A stretch of 64,000 bases of DNA from Microbacterium sp. Yaish 1 (GCF_002245215.1 NZ_NPMR01000001.1:434001-498000); one strand, 5' to 3'. Shown: positions 36,737 to 45,880, counted from the first letter of the stretch. The notes: a model not told the origin generated them from the letters alone. Program-made: numbers and translations.

Positions 36737-36985
36737 TCAGGCGTGCGCGGCCTCCTGAGCCTGCCGGAGGCGTGCCAGCACCTGGTCGCGGAGCTCCTCG
36801 GGGGCCGATTCCCGGCAGGCGCGGGCAACGACCTCGGTGAGCGTGCGCGAGACCAGGGCCTCGTCACGACATGCCGGGCACGACTCGAGGTGCTCACGGA
36901 TGTCGGCATGCTCGGTCTTGCAGACCTCGTTGCGCAGGTACTCTTCCAGGTCGCGTCGCGCCTTCTCGCAGCCGCAGTCACTCAT
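36737..36985 (-). CDS. rsrA: RsrA/RshA-type zinc anti-sigma factor
   Basis: An 82-residue anti-sigma factor. The zinc motif H-x3-C-x2-C (HLESCPAC, about 32-39) plus the N-terminal CGCEKAR pair of cysteines match mycothiol-system anti-sigma factors of the ZAS family. Oxidation makes a disulfide, zinc is lost and the partner sigma factor is freed. The ATG overlaps the sigma gene's stop (ATGA), so the two are made together. Confidence 0.93.
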   Translation of the reverse strand: MSDCGCEKARRDLEEYLRNEVCKTEHADIREHLESCPACRDEALVSRTLTEVVARACRESAPEELRDQVLARLRQAQEAAHA

Positions 36986-37635
36986 TTCTTGCTCCTCGTG
37001 GGGGGCGTCGCGATGCCCCGCTCCTTCGCGTAGTCGGCCAGCAGGTCACGCAGGAGGCGTCTGCCACGGTGCAGACGGCTCATGACCGTGCCGATCGGTG
37101 TTTTCATGATGTCGGCGATCTCCTGGTAGGCGAAGCCCTCGACGTCGGCGAGGTACACCGCCAGCCGGAAATCCTCGGGGATCGACTGCAGGGCATCCTT
37201 CACCGCGGATGCGGGCATGTGGTCGATCGCTTCGGCCTCGGCGGAGCGACTGCTGGATGCGGTGGTCGATTCCGCACCGCCCAGCTGCCAGTCCTCGAGG
37301 TCGTCGATGGTGCCCTGGTAGGGCTCCCGCTGCTTCTTGCGGTAGGTGTTGATATAGGTGTTCGTCAGGATCCGGTACAGCCACGCCTTGAGGTTCGTTC
37401 CCTGCGTGAAGGACGACCACGAGGCGAAGGCCTTCACGAACGTCTCCTGGACGAGGTCTGCCGCGTCAGCCGGATTGCGGGTCATCCGCATGGCCGCCGC
37501 ATACAGCTGGTCCATGAACGGGAGCGCCTGCTCCTCGAATTGGGCGCTCGGATCCGTGACCGCTTGCTCTTCCATCAGCGGCCAGTCTACGTGGGCGTCC
37601 CACGGCACGACTGTGGGATCGGCGAGTGCGATCAT
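36982..37635 (-). CDS. sigR: SigR/SigH-type ECF sigma factor
   Basis: A 217-residue ECF sigma factor for thiol-oxidative stress. Region 2 lies at about 45-110 ([20 protein letters not shown], then [17 protein letters not shown]) and region 4 at about 155-205 ([36 protein letters not shown]). A 30-residue N-terminal extension like that of Mycobacterium SigH is kept, because the ATG at 37635 has the best SD (GGAGGAAGGGAG). Held by the RsrA-type protein encoded next. The gene diverges from aroA with a 66-base gap. I do not see a clear self-recognised GGAAT-GTT promoter. Confidence 0.93.
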   Translation of the reverse strand: MIALADPTVVPWDAHVDWPLMEEQAVTDPSAQFEEQALPFMDQLYAAAMRMTRNPADAADLVQETFVKAFASWSSFTQGTNLKAWLYRILTNTYINTYRKKQREPYQGTIDDLEDWQLGGAESTTASSSRSAEAEAIDHMPASAVKDALQSIPEDFRLAVYLADVEGFAYQEIADIMKTPIGTVMSRLHRGRRLLRDLLADYAKERGIATPPTRSKK

Positions 37636-37701
37636 GGACTCCCTTCCTCCGTGTTTCGAACATCCTCGACAGGACGAACGGGTTCGATACTGTGGAAACC
37701 C

Positions 37702-39045
37702 ATGACCCCCGCCGCGTATTCCCCCCGCCCCGCCGACATCGGCGCGCCGTGGCGCGCTCCCGTCGCCGATGCCCCCGTCCGAGCCGAGGTCGCCGTCCCC
37801 GGGTCCAAGTCGATCACCAACCGCGAGCTGGTGCTCTCCGCCCTCGCCGAGACGCCCTCCCGCCTGATCGCGCCGCTGCACTCCGATGACTCCGCACGCA
37901 TGATCGACGCCCTGCGGGCTCTCGGAGCCCATATCGAGGCCGTGCCCGGCGAGGGCCGGTTCGGCCCGGACCTCGTCGTGACGCCGTTCGGCACGGAGGT
38001 CACCGACGCCGTCGTCGACTGCGGCCAGGCCGGCACCGTCATGCGCTTCGTCACTCCCCTGGCGGGCCTCGCCCGCGGTGAGGTCACCGTCACCGCGCAC
38101 GAGAGCGCGCTGCACCGTCCGATGGCCGAGATGATCCGCAGCCTTCGCGAGCTCGGCGTCGACATCGACGACGGCGGCCGGTGGACGCTGCCCTTCCTGG
38201 TCCACGGTCACGGTCACGTCCGCGGCGGCGAGGTCACGATCGACGCGAGCGGGTCGAGCCAGTTCGTCTCGGGCCTCCTGCTGGCCGCACCCCGCTTCGA
38301 CGTCGGCCTGCGCCTCGTGCACGACGGCCACCGTCTGCCGAGCCTTCCCCACATCGACATGACGGTCGAAGCACTCGGCCATCGCGGGGTCGTCGTCGAG
38401 CGTCCGAGCGAGCGGGAGTGGCTCGTCCCGGCCGGTCCGCTGCGCGGCAAAGAGCTCACGATCGAGCCCGACCTGTCCAATGCGGCTCCGTTCCTGGCCG
38501 CGGCCGTCCTCACCGGCGGACGTGTCACCGTGCCGCACTGGCCCGTGCACTCGACCCAGCCGGGTGCCCTCCTGGCCGACATCCTCACCGAGATGGGGGC
38601 GCGCGTCACGCGGCGCAGCGGCGTGCTCGCCGTCACCGGAACCGGCGAGATCCGAGGGGTCGATCTCGACCTGTCCGCCGCGAGCGAGCTGACCCCGTCG
38701 CTGTTCGCCTTGGCCGCGTTCGCGGATTCGCCGAGCACACTGCACGGCATCGGCCACATCCGCGGCCACGAGACGGACCGCATCGCTGCCCTTGTCGGCA
38801 ATCTGCGTGCGCTCGGCGGTTCGGCGGAGGAGCTCGAGGACGGCATCCGGATCACTCCGGCGCCCCTGCGCGGCGGACTCTGGCGGGCTCACCACGACCA
38901 CCGGATGGCGACCGCCGGCGCCATCATCGGGCTGCGCGTGCCGGGGGTCGAGGTCGACGACATCGGCACGACCGCCAAGACGATGCCAGAGTTCCCCGAG
39001 CTGTGGGCCGAGATGCTCGCGGACGACGTGCGGGTCGACGGGTGA
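37702..39045 (+). CDS. aroA: 3-phosphoshikimate 1-carboxyvinyltransferase (EPSP synthase)
   Basis: A 447-residue EPSPS of the shikimate pathway, joining phosphoenolpyruvate and shikimate-3-phosphate. [10 protein letters not shown] (32-41, active-site Lys), [14 protein letters not shown] near 110 and [11 protein letters not shown] near 395 are intact. The PEP-site loop reads GQAGTVMR where class I enzymes have GNAGTAMR, so Asn-to-Gln and Ala-to-Val changes are present; its effect on glyphosate binding is unknown. A GATACT hexamer lies about ten bases before the ATG and could give a near-leaderless mRNA. The stop overlaps the rsgA start (GTGA). Confidence 0.95.
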   Translation: MTPAAYSPRPADIGAPWRAPVADAPVRAEVAVPGSKSITNRELVLSALAETPSRLIAPLHSDDSARMIDALRALGAHIEAVPGEGRFGPDLVVTPFGTEVTDAVVDCGQAGTVMRFVTPLAGLARGEVTVTAHESALHRPMAEMIRSLRELGVDIDDGGRWTLPFLVHGHGHVRGGEVTIDASGSSQFVSGLLLAAPRFDVGLRLVHDGHRLPSLPHIDMTVEALGHRGVVVERPSEREWLVPAGPLRGKELTIEPDLSNAAPFLAAAVLTGGRVTVPHWPVHSTQPGALLADILTEMGARVTRRSGVLAVTGTGEIRGVDLDLSAASELTPSLFALAAFADSPSTLHGIGHIRGHETDRIAALVGNLRALGGSAEELEDGIRITPAPLRGGLWRAHHDHRMATAGAIIGLRVPGVEVDDIGTTAKTMPEFPELWAEMLADDVRVDG

Positions 39046-40121
39046 GCTGGCTCGGCGGCGACGACGACCTCGACGAGGAGTACGACGAGTCCGACATCCG
39101 GATGCGTCCGAATCCGAAAGCGAACCGCCCCCGCACGAAGCGGCGCCCTGCTCACAGCGACGCGCAGGTGGCCCGCGTCGTGGGCGTCGATCGCGGCCGC
39201 TACACCGTGCTCATCGACGAAGACGGCGACGACGAGCACACCGCCCTCGCGGTGCGCGCGCGTGAGCTGCGCAAGCAGCCGATCGTCAGCGGCGACCGGG
39301 CCCGAGTCGTCGGCGACGTCTCGGGAGACGAAGGCACCCTGGGCCGCATCGTCGGCATCGAACCACGCACGACGCTGCTGCGGCGCAGCGCCGACGACAC
39401 CGACCAGGTCGAGCGGATCGTCGTGGCCAACGCCGACCAGATGGTCATCGTCGTGGCCGCGGCCGACCCCGAGCCGCGCCCGCGACTGGTCGACCGCTAC
39501 CTCATCGCCGCGCTCGATGCCGGCATCCACCCCCTGCTCGTGGTGACGAAGACCGACCTCGCCGACCCCTCGACGTTCCTCGCGCACTTCGAGGGCGTCG
39601 ACGACCTCGAGGTCCTCACGAGCGGACGGGATCGGATGCCGGTGGCCGAGCTCGGCGCCAAGCTCGTGGGCCACGCCACGGTGTTCGTCGGTCACTCGGG
39701 CGTCGGCAAGTCCACGCTCGTCAATGCGCTGGTGCCGACCGCGGCTCGGGCGACCGGGCACGTCAACGAGGTCACCGGGCGCGGCCGGCACACGTCGAGT
39801 TCGACGGTGTCGCTGCGCTACCGCGGGCCGGAAGGACGCGGGTGGGTCATCGACACACCGGGCGTGCGCTCGTTCGGCCTCGGACACGTCGATCCGGCCA
39901 ACATCCTCGCCGCCTTCACCGACCTCGCCGCCGTCGCCGAGGAGTGTCCCCGCGGATGCACCCACCTTCCCGACGCACCCGACTGCGCGATCATCGAGGC
40001 GGTCGCGGCGGGTCGGCTCGGGGAACGCGGAGCCGCCCGCCTCGATTCGCTGCAGCGTCTGCTCGGCACCTTCTCGGCCGGCGTCGATCCGGCCGTACGT
40101 CGTTCTAGGCTGGAATCATGA
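39042..40121 (+). CDS. rsgA: Ribosome small-subunit GTPase RsgA
   Basis: A 359-residue circularly permuted GTPase for late 30S assembly. An acidic N-terminal tail ([12 protein letters not shown]) precedes an OB domain (about 45-110). The G motifs come in permuted order: TKTDLA (G4) near 168, GHSGVGKST (G1) near 217, DTPGVRSFG (G3) near 270. A C-terminal zinc site C-x4-C-x-H-x6-C reads [14 protein letters not shown]. The start is GTG overlapping the aroA stop. Adjacency to aroA is shared with mycobacteria and streptomycetes. Confidence 0.95.
   Translation: MSWLGGDDDLDEEYDESDIRMRPNPKANRPRTKRRPAHSDAQVARVVGVDRGRYTVLIDEDGDDEHTALAVRARELRKQPIVSGDRARVVGDVSGDEGTLGRIVGIEPRTTLLRRSADDTDQVERIVVANADQMVIVVAAADPEPRPRLVDRYLIAALDAGIHPLLVVTKTDLADPSTFLAHFEGVDDLEVLTSGRDRMPVAELGAKLVGHATVFVGHSGVGKSTLVNALVPTAARATGHVNEVTGRGRHTSSSTVSLRYRGPEGRGWVIDTPGVRSFGLGHVDPANILAAFTDLAAVAEECPRGCTHLPDAPDCAIIEAVAAGRLGERGAARLDSLQRLLGTFSAGVDPAVRRSRLES
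40106..40111 (+). promoter_or_regulatory. Internal leaderless promoter for bcp inside rsgA
   Basis: TAGGCT lies in the last codons of rsgA, six bases before the bcp ATG. The peroxiredoxin can therefore be transcribed alone, besides read-through from aroA-rsgA (the genes overlap by four bases). Confidence 0.5.
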
Positions 40122-40585
40122 CGCGTCTGGAACCGGGCGACCTCGCCCCCGAATTCACCCTCGACGACCAGGACGGCTCGGCGCTGTCGCTGTCGGACCT
40201 GCGCGGACGGCGCACGGTCGTCTTCTTCTACCCCGCGGCCATGACCCCCGGCTGCACGCGCGAGGCGTGCGACTTCCGCGACAGCGTCGAATCACTGCGA
40301 GCCGCGGGTATCGAGGTCATCGGGATCTCGCGCGACGACGAGGCGAAGCTGCGCCGCTTCCGCGAGCAGGAGCAGCTGACCTACCCGCTGCTGAGCGACC
40401 CCGACCACGCCGTCCACGAGGCGTACGGCGCGTGGGGCGAGAAGATGAACTACGGCAAGACCGTCGAAGGCGTGATCCGTTCGACCTTCGTCATCGACGC
40501 CGAGGGCCGCATCGAGCACGCGCTCTACAACGTCAAGGCGACGGGCCACGTCGCCCGCGTCCGGACCCTGCTCGGCCTGGGCTGA
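40118..40585 (+). CDS. bcp: Thioredoxin-dependent peroxiredoxin BCP
   Basis: A 155-residue AhpC/TSA-fold peroxidase. The peroxidatic Cys is in TPGCTREACDF (Cys46, with Cys51 as likely resolving Cys), preceded by VVFFYPAAMTPGC and followed by the conserved GISRD and SDPDHAVHEAYGAWG. It reduces hydroperoxides using thioredoxin or mycoredoxin-like donors. The ATG overlaps the rsgA stop (ATGA) and also lies six bases after TAGGCT, giving two ways to be expressed. Confidence 0.94.
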   Translation: MTRLEPGDLAPEFTLDDQDGSALSLSDLRGRRTVVFFYPAAMTPGCTREACDFRDSVESLRAAGIEVIGISRDDEAKLRRFREQEQLTYPLLSDPDHAVHEAYGAWGEKMNYGKTVEGVIRSTFVIDAEGRIEHALYNVKATGHVARVRTLLGLG

Positions 40586-40601
40586 CGGAGGCGGGCCGGC
40601 T

Positions 40602-40988
40602 TCAGGCTTCGCCGCGGTCCCGCGCCGCGCGCCGCGTGGCGGCCACGAGCAGCACGAAACCGGCGACGCCCGGTACCGCGATGAGCACAGCGGTGCCGGC
40701 GTCGGCGTACTGGCCCGTGGCAGCTCCGAGGGCGACGGCCAGGATGAGCAGCTGCGCCACGATGCCTCCCGAGCGACCCCACGAGACCCGGCGCCAGACC
40801 GAGACGGCGAAGGCAGCGAGGGCGACCGCACCGATCGCCGTCAGGACGATGAGCGCCACCGAGCTCGGGACGTCGATCGTGTCGCCGCCGACGAGAGCGA
40901 CGATCTCCCATCCGACGACCGCCAGCAGCGCGACGGCTTCGGCGGCGAGCACAGCTCCCGCGATGCGTTCGACAGCAGAAGGAGCCAT
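40602..40988 (-). CDS. Small four-helix membrane protein, unknown
   Basis: A 128-residue protein with four hydrophobic segments (about 8-32, 43-62, 75-92, 98-118), short loops and a basic cytosolic tail (TRRAARDRGEA). No family is recognised. Similar small integral membrane proteins occur beside the bcp/whiB region in related genomes, from memory. It converges on bcp with a 16-base gap. Neither a strong SD nor a well-placed -10 is seen at the ATG. Confidence 0.7.
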   Translation of the reverse strand: MAPSAVERIAGAVLAAEAVALLAVVGWEIVALVGGDTIDVPSSVALIVLTAIGAVALAAFAVSVWRRVSWGRSGGIVAQLLILAVALGAATGQYADAGTAVLIAVPGVAGFVLLVAATRRAARDRGEA

Positions 40989-41103
40989 GGCATCCGACCT
41001 TCGGTCCGGGCCGCACGAAACCGATATTCACGGCCCGGCGGCGAGCAAATACGCAGTTCACCCTTGATTCATCTGTCCGGGCTATGGGACGATAGACCAA
41101 GCC

Positions 41104-41177
41104 GTGTGCTCCCACAGCGAAGTGGGGCGAGCATCCGCTCGCACACTTAACCAGGGTACCGGACTACCCGAGTCCGG
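41104..41177 (+). promoter_or_regulatory. Structured leader or promoter region of whiB1
   Basis: The 220-base gap before whiB1 has three hairpins: CCCAC/GTGGG (41111-41126), GCGAG/CTCGC (41127-41142), both enclosed by GTGT/ACAC (41104-41146), and a separate perfect CCGGACT/AGTCCGG stem (41159-41177). The first three would form a small three-way junction. TTGATT (41064-41069) and TATGGG/GATAGA are weak promoter candidates upstream. No known riboswitch class is recognised. Confidence 0.4.
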
Positions 41178-41209
41178 CCTGACAGAATCACCACCCCAAG
41201 GAGCACCAC

Positions 41210-41458
41210 ATGGATTGGCGCGATAAGTCTGCCTGCCTGACCGTCGACCCCGAACTCTTCTTCCCCGTGGGCAACACGGGCCCCGCCGTCGACCAGATCG
41301 AGAAGGCGAAGGCCGTCTGCGCCCGTTGCACCGTCACGGAGATCTGCCTGCAGTACGCCCTCGAGACCGGCCAGGACTCGGGCGTCTGGGGAGGCCTCTC
41401 CGAGGACGAGCGCCGCGCACTGAAGCGCCGCGCCGCACGCGCACGCCGCGCCTCCTGA
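41210..41458 (+). CDS. whiB1: WhiB1-type iron-sulfur transcription regulator
   Basis: An 82-residue Wbl protein. Four cluster cysteines are at 9, 37, 40 and 46, followed by the GVWGG turn (58-62) and a basic DNA-binding tail (KRRAARARRAS). The MDWR..DPELFFPVGNTGPA start and the GQDSGVWGGLSEDERRALKRR stretch match WhiB1, the essential, NO-sensitive [4Fe-4S] regulator that binds the primary sigma factor. AAGGAG lies seven to twelve bases before the ATG. The convergent neighbour is the PdtaS kinase, as in mycobacteria. Confidence 0.94.
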   Translation: MDWRDKSACLTVDPELFFPVGNTGPAVDQIEKAKAVCARCTVTEICLQYALETGQDSGVWGGLSEDERRALKRRAARARRAS

Positions 41459-41528
41459 GGCACTCTCCGCGCTCGGCGTCGCTGATGCGGCGCCGAAGCA
41501 CCGCGGCCGGCCAGACCGACCGCCGCGC

Positions 41529-43022
41529 TCAGCTCGCGTCGCGTTCGATGTAACGCAGCGGGATGTCGATGGTCACCTCGGTGCCGCTCCCGACGAGCGT
41601 ATGCCAGTCGATCGTCCCGCTGAGCTCACCCTGGATCAGCGTTCGAACGATCTGCGTTCCGAGGCCCCGCCCGACCTGACCCTCCGGCAGCCCGCTCCCC
41701 GAGTCGCGCACCTTGACCTCGAGGCGCTCCGCCGAACGTTCCGCGACGATCTCGACGTCGCCCTCGGTGCCGGCGAGCCCGTGCTCGACGGCGTTCGTCA
41801 CGAGCTCGGTGAGCGCAAGAGCGAGAGGCGTGGCGTACTCGCTGGGCAGGGTCCCGAAGCGGCCGGTCGACCGGGTCCGGGCGCGGGTGTTGGGGGCTGC
41901 GGCCACTTCGGCCACGAGCTTGAGCACCCGTGCGAAGACCTCGTCGAAATCGACGTTCTGCGCGAGCCCCTCCGAGAGGGTGTCGTGCACGACGGCGATG
42001 GCCGAGACGCGACGCATGGCCTGTGTCAGCGCGTCGCGCGCCTCCTCCGAATGCGTCCGGCGGGCCTGGATGCGCAGCAACGACGCGACGGTCTGCAGGT
42101 TGTTCTTCACCCGGTGGTGGATCTCGCGGATCGTCGCGTCCTTGGTGATGAGCTCCTGCTCCTGGTGGCGGATCTCGCTGACGTCACGGCACAGGACGAT
42201 CGCACCGATGCGGGTCCCGTGATCGCGCAGCGGGATGGTCCGCAGCGAGACGGTCACTCCGCGCGCCTCGATGTCCGCGCGCCACGGTGCACGGCCGGCC
42301 ATCACGATCGGCAGCGACTCGTCGAACTCGCGCTTGCTGGGGAGGATGGCCGTCGCGACCTCGATGAGGGGCTCCCCCTCGAGCTCGTCCTCGAAGCCCA
42401 GCCGATTGAAGGCCGACAGCGCGTTCGGGCTCGCGAAGGTCGTCATGCCGTCGACGTCGAGGCGGATGAGTCCGTCGGACGCGCGCGGGGCACCGCGACG
42501 CGGGGCGGTGGGAGCGTTGAGGTCGGGGAAATCGGACGAGGCGACCATGCCGAACAGGTCGTCGGCGCAGTCGTTGAACGTGATCTGCTGACGCGACGGC
42601 GTCCGCGCCTCACCGAGGTTCGTATGCCGCGTGAGCACGCCGACGACGTGCGCGGGGCGGCCCTCGGCCGCCCGTTCCCGGACGATGGGCACCGCTCGCA
42701 CGCGCGTGGGGGTCTCTTCGAACCAGTCAGGCGAGGCGGAGTCGACGATGCGCGCCTGGGTGAAGGCGTCCTTCACCTGCGTGCGCCACTGCGGCCGCAC
42801 CCGATCGCCGACGATGTCACGGTAGAACAGCGTCGCCGCTCCCCCCGGCCGGGTGTGCGCGACCGCGATGAACGAGTCGTCTGCCGTGGGCACCCAGATG
42901 ACGATGTCCGCGAACGCGAGATCGGCCAACAGCTGACCGTCACCGGCGAGGCGGTGGAGCCACTCGACATCGGCGTCGGTGGACAGTCCTTGAGCATGGA
43001 CGAGATCGCTGAGGGTCGACAC
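41529..43022 (-). CDS. pdtaS: PdtaS-type cytosolic histidine kinase
   Basis: A 497-residue sensor kinase: N-terminal GAF-like domain (about 1-150), PAS-like domain (about 180-285), HisKA_2 phosphoacceptor EIHHRVKNNLQT (His near 302) and HATPase_c (NAVEHG near 420, GLPEGQVGRGLGTQIV). There is no membrane segment. Its partner PdtaR is an ANTAR-type RNA-binding response regulator, not in this window. TAGTCT (43029-43034) puts the transcript start on the GTG at 43022, which gives the N-terminus (M)STLSDLV, like mycobacterial PdtaS. The ATG one codon upstream would precede the mRNA. Confidence 0.93.
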   Translation of the reverse strand: MSTLSDLVHAQGLSTDADVEWLHRLAGDGQLLADLAFADIVIWVPTADDSFIAVAHTRPGGAATLFYRDIVGDRVRPQWRTQVKDAFTQARIVDSASPDWFEETPTRVRAVPIVRERAAEGRPAHVVGVLTRHTNLGEARTPSRQQITFNDCADDLFGMVASSDFPDLNAPTAPRRGAPRASDGLIRLDVDGMTTFASPNALSAFNRLGFEDELEGEPLIEVATAILPSKREFDESLPIVMAGRAPWRADIEARGVTVSLRTIPLRDHGTRIGAIVLCRDVSEIRHQEQELITKDATIREIHHRVKNNLQTVASLLRIQARRTHSEEARDALTQAMRRVSAIAVVHDTLSEGLAQNVDFDEVFARVLKLVAEVAAAPNTRARTRSTGRFGTLPSEYATPLALALTELVTNAVEHGLAGTEGDVEIVAERSAERLEVKVRDSGSGLPEGQVGRGLGTQIVRTLIQGELSGTIDWHTLVGSGTEVTIDIPLRYIERDAS

Positions 43023-43028
43023 CATCCC

Positions 43029-43034
43029 AGACTA
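43029..43034 (-). promoter_or_regulatory. -10 element that sets the pdtaS start
   Basis: Minus-strand TAGTCT; its first three bases are the stop codon of the CpaE-like gene. Six bases on lies the GTG at 43022. The kinase therefore probably has its own leaderless promoter instead of depending on the SAF/CpaE unit. Confidence 0.5.
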
Positions 43035-44294
43035 GGGGGCCGACCCTGCCGCCGCGGCGCGTGCCGTCACACGCCGCCGTCGACGGGCCTCCGCGGCCGG
43101 GCGCACGGGTGGTGAGATCACCTCGCCGACGAAGCGGCGAACGGCAGCCGGGATCGATCCCCGCCCGTTGCCTTCGCCGACGGGCCGGGCCGCGAGGAGC
43201 GCGGCGTCGGTGGCGCGCGGATCCCAGGGGACGAACCAGCATCGCTCGATCCCCGCGTAGCGCTCGAAGCTGCGACGGATCTGACTTCGCGGGTCGATCC
43301 CGAGCGGGCCCCCGCGGAGCTTGTTGACCACGACGTGCACGGGCACCGCGCCCACGATCGACCGCAGATCCGGATACACCCGCAGGAAGCGCGAGAGCCC
43401 CACCGGGTCGGCGGCAGCGACGGCAACGACCGCGTCGGCCGCTTCGAACGCGGCGAGCGTGGCCCCGTTACGGCGAGGTCCGTCGAGATCGCTCACGATC
43501 TCCTCGTCGCGCTCGAGCGAAGCGGAGACATCGACGAAGACGTCATCGACCCAGTCACGGCACGTCTCGAGCACCCGGGCCACCCGGTCGAGCCCGAGTT
43601 CCGGCCACCGTGTCGGGCGGTTGATCCCGGCGAGCACCTCGACGGCGCCGGCAGGCTCGGCGATGCGCGTCAACTCGCCGGGCGTCAGCTCTCCCCGCGA
43701 CGCCCGACGGCACGCGGCCGCGAGGCCGGGTCCCTCGTCGGGTATGCCGAGCGCGATGGCGATCGCGGGCGCGTGCGTGTCGGCATCGGCGAGCGCGACG
43801 CGGCGACCGTCGCGTGCCGTCTCGCGAGCGAGCTCGATCGCCAGCGTCGTCCGCCCCGGGGCGCCGGACGCACCCCACACCACGATCACGCGACCGCGCG
43901 ACGGGCCGGCCTGCCCCGCGGCAGGGACCGCGGTCACGGCATCCAGAGCATCCGTCCCCGCATCGACGACCGCGATCCCGAGGATCTCCGCGGCGCGGCG
44001 CTCGGCGGGACCTCGCGCCCAGGCGACGATCCGGGTCGTCGTTCGGTCGCACAGCTCCACGACCTCTCGCGTGAGCCACGAGCGGGATGCGGCGAGGATC
44101 AGCACGTCGGCACCAGCCACGGTGTCCGCCGCGCCCGGTCGATGGTCCGTCCCGCTGACCGCCCCGGCGCCCGAGAGGTCGCGCGCCGCGGAGGCCACGT
44201 CGTCGGCGGCCAGCACCGCCACGTCCGTGAGGCCGCCCGCGCGCAGTCGCTCGACGAACGGCGCGTGGTCCGGGATCGCCACCACGACGCGCAT
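43032..44294 (-). CDS. CpaE-like MinD/ParA-family ATPase
   Basis: A 420-residue protein: a receiver-like N-terminal part (about 1-125) and a MinD-type P-loop domain (about 135-390). The phosphate loop is WGASGAPGRTT near 140, with Arg where Walker A has Lys and without the deviant upstream Lys. DADTHAPAIA and VFVDVSASLERDEE follow, as in CpaE/TadZ pilus-localisation proteins. The C-terminus is basic. The ATG overlaps the SAF-domain gene stop (TGATG), so the two form an operon like the cpaB-cpaE pair of Flp/Tad loci, but no pilin or secretion ATPase genes are nearby. Confidence 0.78.
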   Translation of the reverse strand: MRVVVAIPDHAPFVERLRAGGLTDVAVLAADDVASAARDLSGAGAVSGTDHRPGAADTVAGADVLILAASRSWLTREVVELCDRTTTRIVAWARGPAERRAAEILGIAVVDAGTDALDAVTAVPAAGQAGPSRGRVIVVWGASGAPGRTTLAIELARETARDGRRVALADADTHAPAIAIALGIPDEGPGLAAACRRASRGELTPGELTRIAEPAGAVEVLAGINRPTRWPELGLDRVARVLETCRDWVDDVFVDVSASLERDEEIVSDLDGPRRNGATLAAFEAADAVVAVAAADPVGLSRFLRVYPDLRSIVGAVPVHVVVNKLRGGPLGIDPRSQIRRSFERYAGIERCWFVPWDPRATDAALLAARPVGEGNGRGSIPAAVRRFVGEVISPPVRPAAEARRRRRVTARAAAAGSAP

Positions 44295-44923
44295 CAGCGT
44301 CCGCCGCCTGTGGCGGGGATCACGGAGACGGCATCCCCCGCGCCGATCGCGGCGAGCAGGGCGGCGACGTCATCATGCGGGACCACCAGCTCGACCGCAG
44401 CGGAGCGCTGCTGCGCGACGAGCCCTTCGCTGCTCTGCAGCGCTCGCACCGTCGCGTCCGGGACGAGGATGCGGGGGTCGGCGAACACGCCGCGTTCGCG
44501 CTGAGGGGCGCTCCAGACCTCGACGCGGGTACCCGCCGTCACCGAACCGGGCACGGCATTCGTCGTCTGCACGACGACCGTCGTGGCGTCCACCTCCGCG
44601 GGAGGCGCCACCGCGTCCCGCGGCACCAGCTCACCGGCGGGTATCGTCCGCGACGCGACGCCGCCCGGCTCGAGCGTCCCCGGCGCCGCGTAGAGATCGT
44701 CTGCCGGCCCCAGCACCACCTCGACGACCCGCAGATCCGCGGCGTCGACCGGTTCGCCGACGACGATCGTCCGGGCCGCGCTGAGAACGGTCGACGTCTG
44801 CCGCGCCGCTGACACGACGGACCAGACGCCTGCGATGGAGACCAGCACGAGAACGATGCCGATGATGACGCGTGCGTCGGCCCGACGGATGCGGCTGCGG
44901 AGGGAGGTGCGTGCTACGGCCAT
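44294..44923 (-). CDS. SAF-domain membrane protein, CpaB-like
   Basis: A 209-residue protein with one N-terminal membrane segment (about 20-40) and an extracytoplasmic SAF domain (about 48-110, ARTIVVGEPVDAADLRVVEV, then IPAGELVPRDAV). SAF domains are found in CpaB/RcpC pilus-assembly proteins. The remainder resembles the beta-rich CpaB C-terminus. It forms a two-gene unit with the CpaE-like ATPase. The absence of other Tad genes makes the real role uncertain. Confidence 0.78.
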   Translation of the reverse strand: MAVARTSLRSRIRRADARVIIGIVLVLVSIAGVWSVVSAARQTSTVLSAARTIVVGEPVDAADLRVVEVVLGPADDLYAAPGTLEPGGVASRTIPAGELVPRDAVAPPAEVDATTVVVQTTNAVPGSVTAGTRVEVWSAPQRERGVFADPRILVPDATVRALQSSEGLVAQQRSAAVELVVPHDDVAALLAAIGAGDAVSVIPATGGGR

Positions 44924-45021
44924 TCCCCCATCGTGGGCGAGCGGACGGGACGACGTCTGCCGTTGTCCACAGGGGTGTCAAGGGCGGGGCAGGGGAACGA
45001 GCGCCCGCGGATAATGGAGGC

Positions 45022-45294
45022 ATGCCCGCCACCCCCGACAGCGCGCGCTTCCTGACCCCGTCCCAGGTCGCCGAGATGCTGCAGATCGAGGTCGATGAGG
45101 TGATCGCGCTCGTCCACGAAGGCCGCCTCGTCGGGGCGAAGGTGGGAACGCCTTCCCGCTGGCGCATCGAATCGGCGAGCGTCGAAGATTACCTCGACGC
45201 TCAGGTCGAGGATGCTCGTCGCGCCGCGCTGTGGCAGCAATCGCAGGTCGCCAGCTTCCCGGAGCTCTGGGGGCGGCAGCGACGGTCGGAGTGA
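45022..45294 (+). CDS. Small helix-turn-helix DNA-binding protein (excisionase-type)
   Basis: A 90-residue protein with an N-terminal MerR/excisionase-type winged helix (about 10-60): FLTPSQVAEMLQI, VIALVHEGRLVGAKVG and PSRWRIESASVEDYL. Its C-terminal tail is Gln/Arg-rich. Proteins of this type (HTH_17) occur as housekeeping regulators in actinobacteria, not only in mobile elements; no integrase is near. GATAAT (45010-45015) lies six bases before the ATG, so a leaderless mRNA is predicted. Confidence 0.85.
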   Translation: MPATPDSARFLTPSQVAEMLQIEVDEVIALVHEGRLVGAKVGTPSRWRIESASVEDYLDAQVEDARRAALWQQSQVASFPELWGRQRRSE

Positions 45295-45298
45295 TCCC

Positions 45299-45880
45299 TC
45301 ACCCCACCGAACCGTCGAGGTGCACGGTCCGCAGGGCCCGATAGCCGATCATCCGATGCCCCGTGACGGCGCTCGCGCGCCGGGGCTCCCCCGCGTCGTG
45401 GAGCGCGAGATCGACGTGGTCCGCGCCCGCACGGTCGATCGTGCCCGTCCAGCTCGTGCCCCCGGCCACCACGATGCGGACGCCGACGCGACGACGCGCG
45501 AGATCGCGGAGCACGAAACCGAGGGTCATGCGTTCGGCGAGCGCCGGCCGGCTCCGGGTGGGGCGAGCGCTGCGGAGCAGGTCGGGTTCTGCAGCGGCGA
45601 TCGAGGCCGCGGCGTCGAGGGGAACCACCGCGGCGCGGGGGCCGGCGGTGCTCTCGAGGCCGATCCAGTCCGAACCGACGCCGGTCAGGCGCCCCCGAAC
45701 GGCATCCGCGGCGATCACGTCGATCGCGATCTCGGCGCCGACCAGCTCCACGAGGCGCTCGCGGAGCGTGAGCCGCGAGAGGCGCAAGCGCTCGGCCTCG
45801 GTGTCGAGCGCGGCACGCTCGGCCTCCCACTCGGAGTCGAGCTGGTGTTCGAGATCTTCGAAGAACCGCTGCCATCGCAC
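45299..45880 (-). CDS. Conserved actinobacterial protein, unknown
   Basis: A 193-residue protein. An N-terminal amphipathic, charged helix (about 1-45, EDLEHQLDSEWEAERAALD) precedes two beta-rich stretches with similar strand patterns (about 55-90, DVIAADAVRGRLTGVGSDWIGL, and 135-165, GVRIVVAGGTSWTGTIDRAG), resembling paired Sm-like or barrel folds. No function is recognised. The start is GTG with TAACCT (45887-45892) six bases upstream, so a leaderless mRNA is predicted. It converges on the HTH gene. Confidence 0.75.
   Translation of the reverse strand: MRWQRFFEDLEHQLDSEWEAERAALDTEAERLRLSRLTLRERLVELVGAEIAIDVIAADAVRGRLTGVGSDWIGLESTAGPRAAVVPLDAAASIAAAEPDLLRSARPTRSRPALAERMTLGFVLRDLARRRVGVRIVVAGGTSWTGTIDRAGADHVDLALHDAGEPRRASAVTGHRMIGYRALRTVHLDGSVG

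Noticed and set aside
37636..37701. SigR autoregulatory promoter (GGAAT, 18-19 bases, GTT) between sigR and aroA
   Set aside because: No GGAAY-N18-GTT match is present on the sigR strand in the 66-base gap.
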